The notes below the pieces were generated by a model, which made no database searches, was not told the DNA's origin, and worked only from the letters and a program-made list of their open reading frames with translations. DNA of 13,355 nt, taken from UBA9865 sp035647835 (GTDB taxonomy: Bacteria; Bacillota; Dethiobacteria; Dethiobacterales; Dethiobacteraceae). Below, in pieces: positions 12,551 to 13,355 of this stretch (within the stretch, counting starts at the first letter, position 1; each line of letters begins with the position of its first letter). A program made the position numbers and the translations under genes. The DNA is taken from contig DASRMS010000114.1 in the NCBI GenBank assembly GCA_035647835.1, positions 1 through 13,355 of the forward strand. Direction: 5' to 3'.

Positions 12551-12853
12551 CTACAAATGGTTTTGTACAATCTGTACTAATTCTACGATATAATCGCCAA
12601 TGATGGGCAAGTTTAAAACAACTAAACGTCGCAGAAGAGAGATCACAACGGCTGCGACGACGGTAGCCCCAATGGCTGCCCCAACACCACGCCCCACGCC
12701 GCCCAGAAAGTTAACCCAAAAAAAACGACGGGGGTTATTTAAAAGGTTCAGATACTCGGCAATGTTGAATTTATCAATTTCCTGCAGCAGACGAGCGACA
12801 CGGTGGTTAAGTCTTTTTAATAAAAACTCATCCGGCTTTGACGGCCCTTCCAC
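12551..12853 (-). CDS. DUF5665 small membrane protein
   Basis: The 100-residue protein has a charged N-terminal helix (RLNHRVARLLQEIDKFNIAE, 15-34), then FWVNFLGGVGRGVGAAIG (45-62) running into a membrane segment (about 50-80), and a final amphipathic helix. I recognise this as the DUF5665 family of Bacillota, often found beside ileS and a TraR-type gene. Its function is unknown. The start is a GTG at 12853 with AGGAGG upstream at an 8-base spacing. It follows the ileS terminator and is probably the first gene of a new transcript leading into yteA. Confidence 0.85.
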   Translation of the reverse strand: MEGPSKPDEFLLKRLNHRVARLLQEIDKFNIAEYLNLLNNPRRFFWVNFLGGVGRGVGAAIGATVVAAVVISLLRRLVVLNLPIIGDYIVELVQIVQNHL

Positions 12854-12899
12854 AACGCTTCCCTCCTCTTTAGATTTTTCCTCATTCCCTCATCGCTTA

Positions 12900-12915
12900 C
12901 AGTTTCCCCAAACTG
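12900..12915. repeat. Short inverted repeat upstream of the DUF5665 gene
   Basis: CAGTTT (12900-12905) and AAACTG (12910-12915) are perfect inverted copies around CCCC. It lies in the region where a DUF5665-yteA promoter should be. It could be an operator or a small leader hairpin; evidence is weak. Confidence 0.35.
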
Positions 12916-12940
12916 CATGATCTCAAGCAAAAAAATCGTT

Positions 12941-12967
12941 AAAAAACGGGCGAATTGTCTTCGCCCG
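12941..12967 (-). terminator. Intrinsic terminator after ileS
   Basis: On the minus strand CGGGCGAA and TTCGCCCG (12960-12967 and 12947-12954) form an 8-bp GC-rich stem with a 5-base loop, followed directly by six T residues (12941-12946). It lies 28 bases after the ileS stop and is a textbook terminator. Confidence 0.93.
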
Positions 12968-12995
12968 CAGTTTAATGACTACGCAGTCAAGTTGC

Positions 12996-13355
12996 TTATG
13001 ATTGAGCTATAACACTTTCTGTGCAACGAGGGCACAAGGTAGGATGAGTGGCGTCAATGCCAAGCTGAGGATGAATCATCCAACAACGTTCGCATTTTTC
13101 CCCGGCAGCTGTTTTAACTGCAACGCCTAAACCTTGTTCAACTACTGTTTCTGCCGCTCCTGCATCCGGTTCGTGGAGTGTACAGGCCGAAACAATGAAT
13201 ATTTCCGCCAAACGTTCCTTAAATGGCAGTAAAGCATCATAGGCTGTTTGGTCGGGATACAGCTCCAGGGCTGCCGTTAGGGATGATCCCAGCCGTTTTT
13301 CTTGACGTGCTTCTTCCAGGCGACGCGTGACCACGTCACGGTAGGTTAATAAAGC
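12996..13355 (-). CDS. ileS: Isoleucyl-tRNA synthetase, C-terminal part (cut by window edge)
   Basis: The open frame enters from the window edge (ALLTYRDVVTRRLEEARQEK) and ends at 12996, giving 119 residues. RDVVTRRLEEARQEKRLGSS is the standard block after the IleRS anticodon-binding domain. The C-terminal zinc-binding knuckle follows as GEKCERCW and LCPRC, the four-cysteine site of bacterial-type IleRS. IleRS charges tRNA-Ile. The GTG at 13334 is not a real start, because the frame continues upstream into the rest of the gene. A strong terminator follows. Confidence 0.95.
   Translation of the reverse strand, partial: ALLTYRDVVTRRLEEARQEKRLGSSLTAALELYPDQTAYDALLPFKERLAEIFIVSACTLHEPDAGAAETVVEQGLGVAVKTAAGEKCERCWMIHPQLGIDATHPTLCPRCTESVIAQS

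Noticed and set aside
12600..12920. Plus-strand frame across the DUF5665 gene
   Set aside because: Low-complexity Lys/Arg/Thr translation antisense to a recognised family; a shadow.
13332..13334. GTG at 13334 as a gene start
   Set aside because: The frame continues to the window edge with IleRS sequence, so the gene is cut rather than starting there.

Overview
The window looks like chromosomal DNA from an AT-rich, low-to-moderate GC member of the Bacillota, probably an anaerobic clostridial or Negativicutes-type lineage. The evidence is strong Gram-positive-style Shine-Dalgarno sequences, an M-box riboswitch, Rex and Fur regulators, YmaF, a YteA-type TraR/DksA protein, a DUF5665 protein, MnmM (YtqB), and an ileS-lspA-rluD-pyrR gene order typical of this phylum. 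I cannot name the species. No phage, IS element, CRISPR array or obvious foreign island is visible.

Layout. (1) 1-401: the N-terminal part of an ECF sigma factor on the minus strand, cut by the window edge, behind an ECF-type promoter that suggests autoregulation. (2) 588-1055: a divergent, unrecognised small membrane protein. (3) 1171-2924: a magnesium unit made of a consensus promoter, an M-box Mg2+ riboswitch, an intrinsic terminator with a visible antiterminator, a 27-codon leader ORF, a hairpin covering the mgtE ribosome-binding site, and mgtE itself. A bidirectional terminator follows. (4) 5605-3035 on the minus strand: an iron unit fur-(Fur box)-feoA-feoB. (5) 5868-6209: ymaF, a histidine-rich protein with six HxH motifs. 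(6) 6270-6806: five minus-strand tRNA genes in two transcription units (Asp-Phe-Gly and Cys-Leu), each with a near-consensus promoter. (7) 7521-6874: rex, the NADH/NAD+ sensing repressor. (8) 13355-7737: a long minus-strand run with ileS (3' part), DUF5665, TraR/YteA, lspA, lgt, an RluA-family pseudouridine synthase, pyrR, a DUF421 protein and mnmM. lspA-lgt-rluA are tightly coupled by 1 and 4 bp overlaps.

How the genes work together. The left half is metal homeostasis: Mg2+ uptake by MgtE and Fe2+ uptake by FeoAB under Fur, with the metal-binding-looking YmaF beside it. The right half is housekeeping: translation (IleRS, tRNAs, rRNA pseudouridylation, tRNA wobble methylation), lipoprotein maturation (Lgt then LspA) and pyrimidine control (PyrR).

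The most interesting observation is the mgtE leader. Between the M-box terminator and mgtE there is a short ORF with an almost perfect Shine-Dalgarno sequence. Its peptide starts MDADPGSP, recalling the Mg2+-sensing MgtL leader peptide of enterobacteria (MEPDPTP). Two mutually exclusive RNA helices follow: one sequesters the mgtE Shine-Dalgarno sequence, and the other (12 bp) lies partly inside the leader ORF and captures the anti-Shine-Dalgarno strand. This suggests a second, translation-coupled Mg2+ sensor in series with the M-box. That is inference from sequence and is not shown experimentally here.
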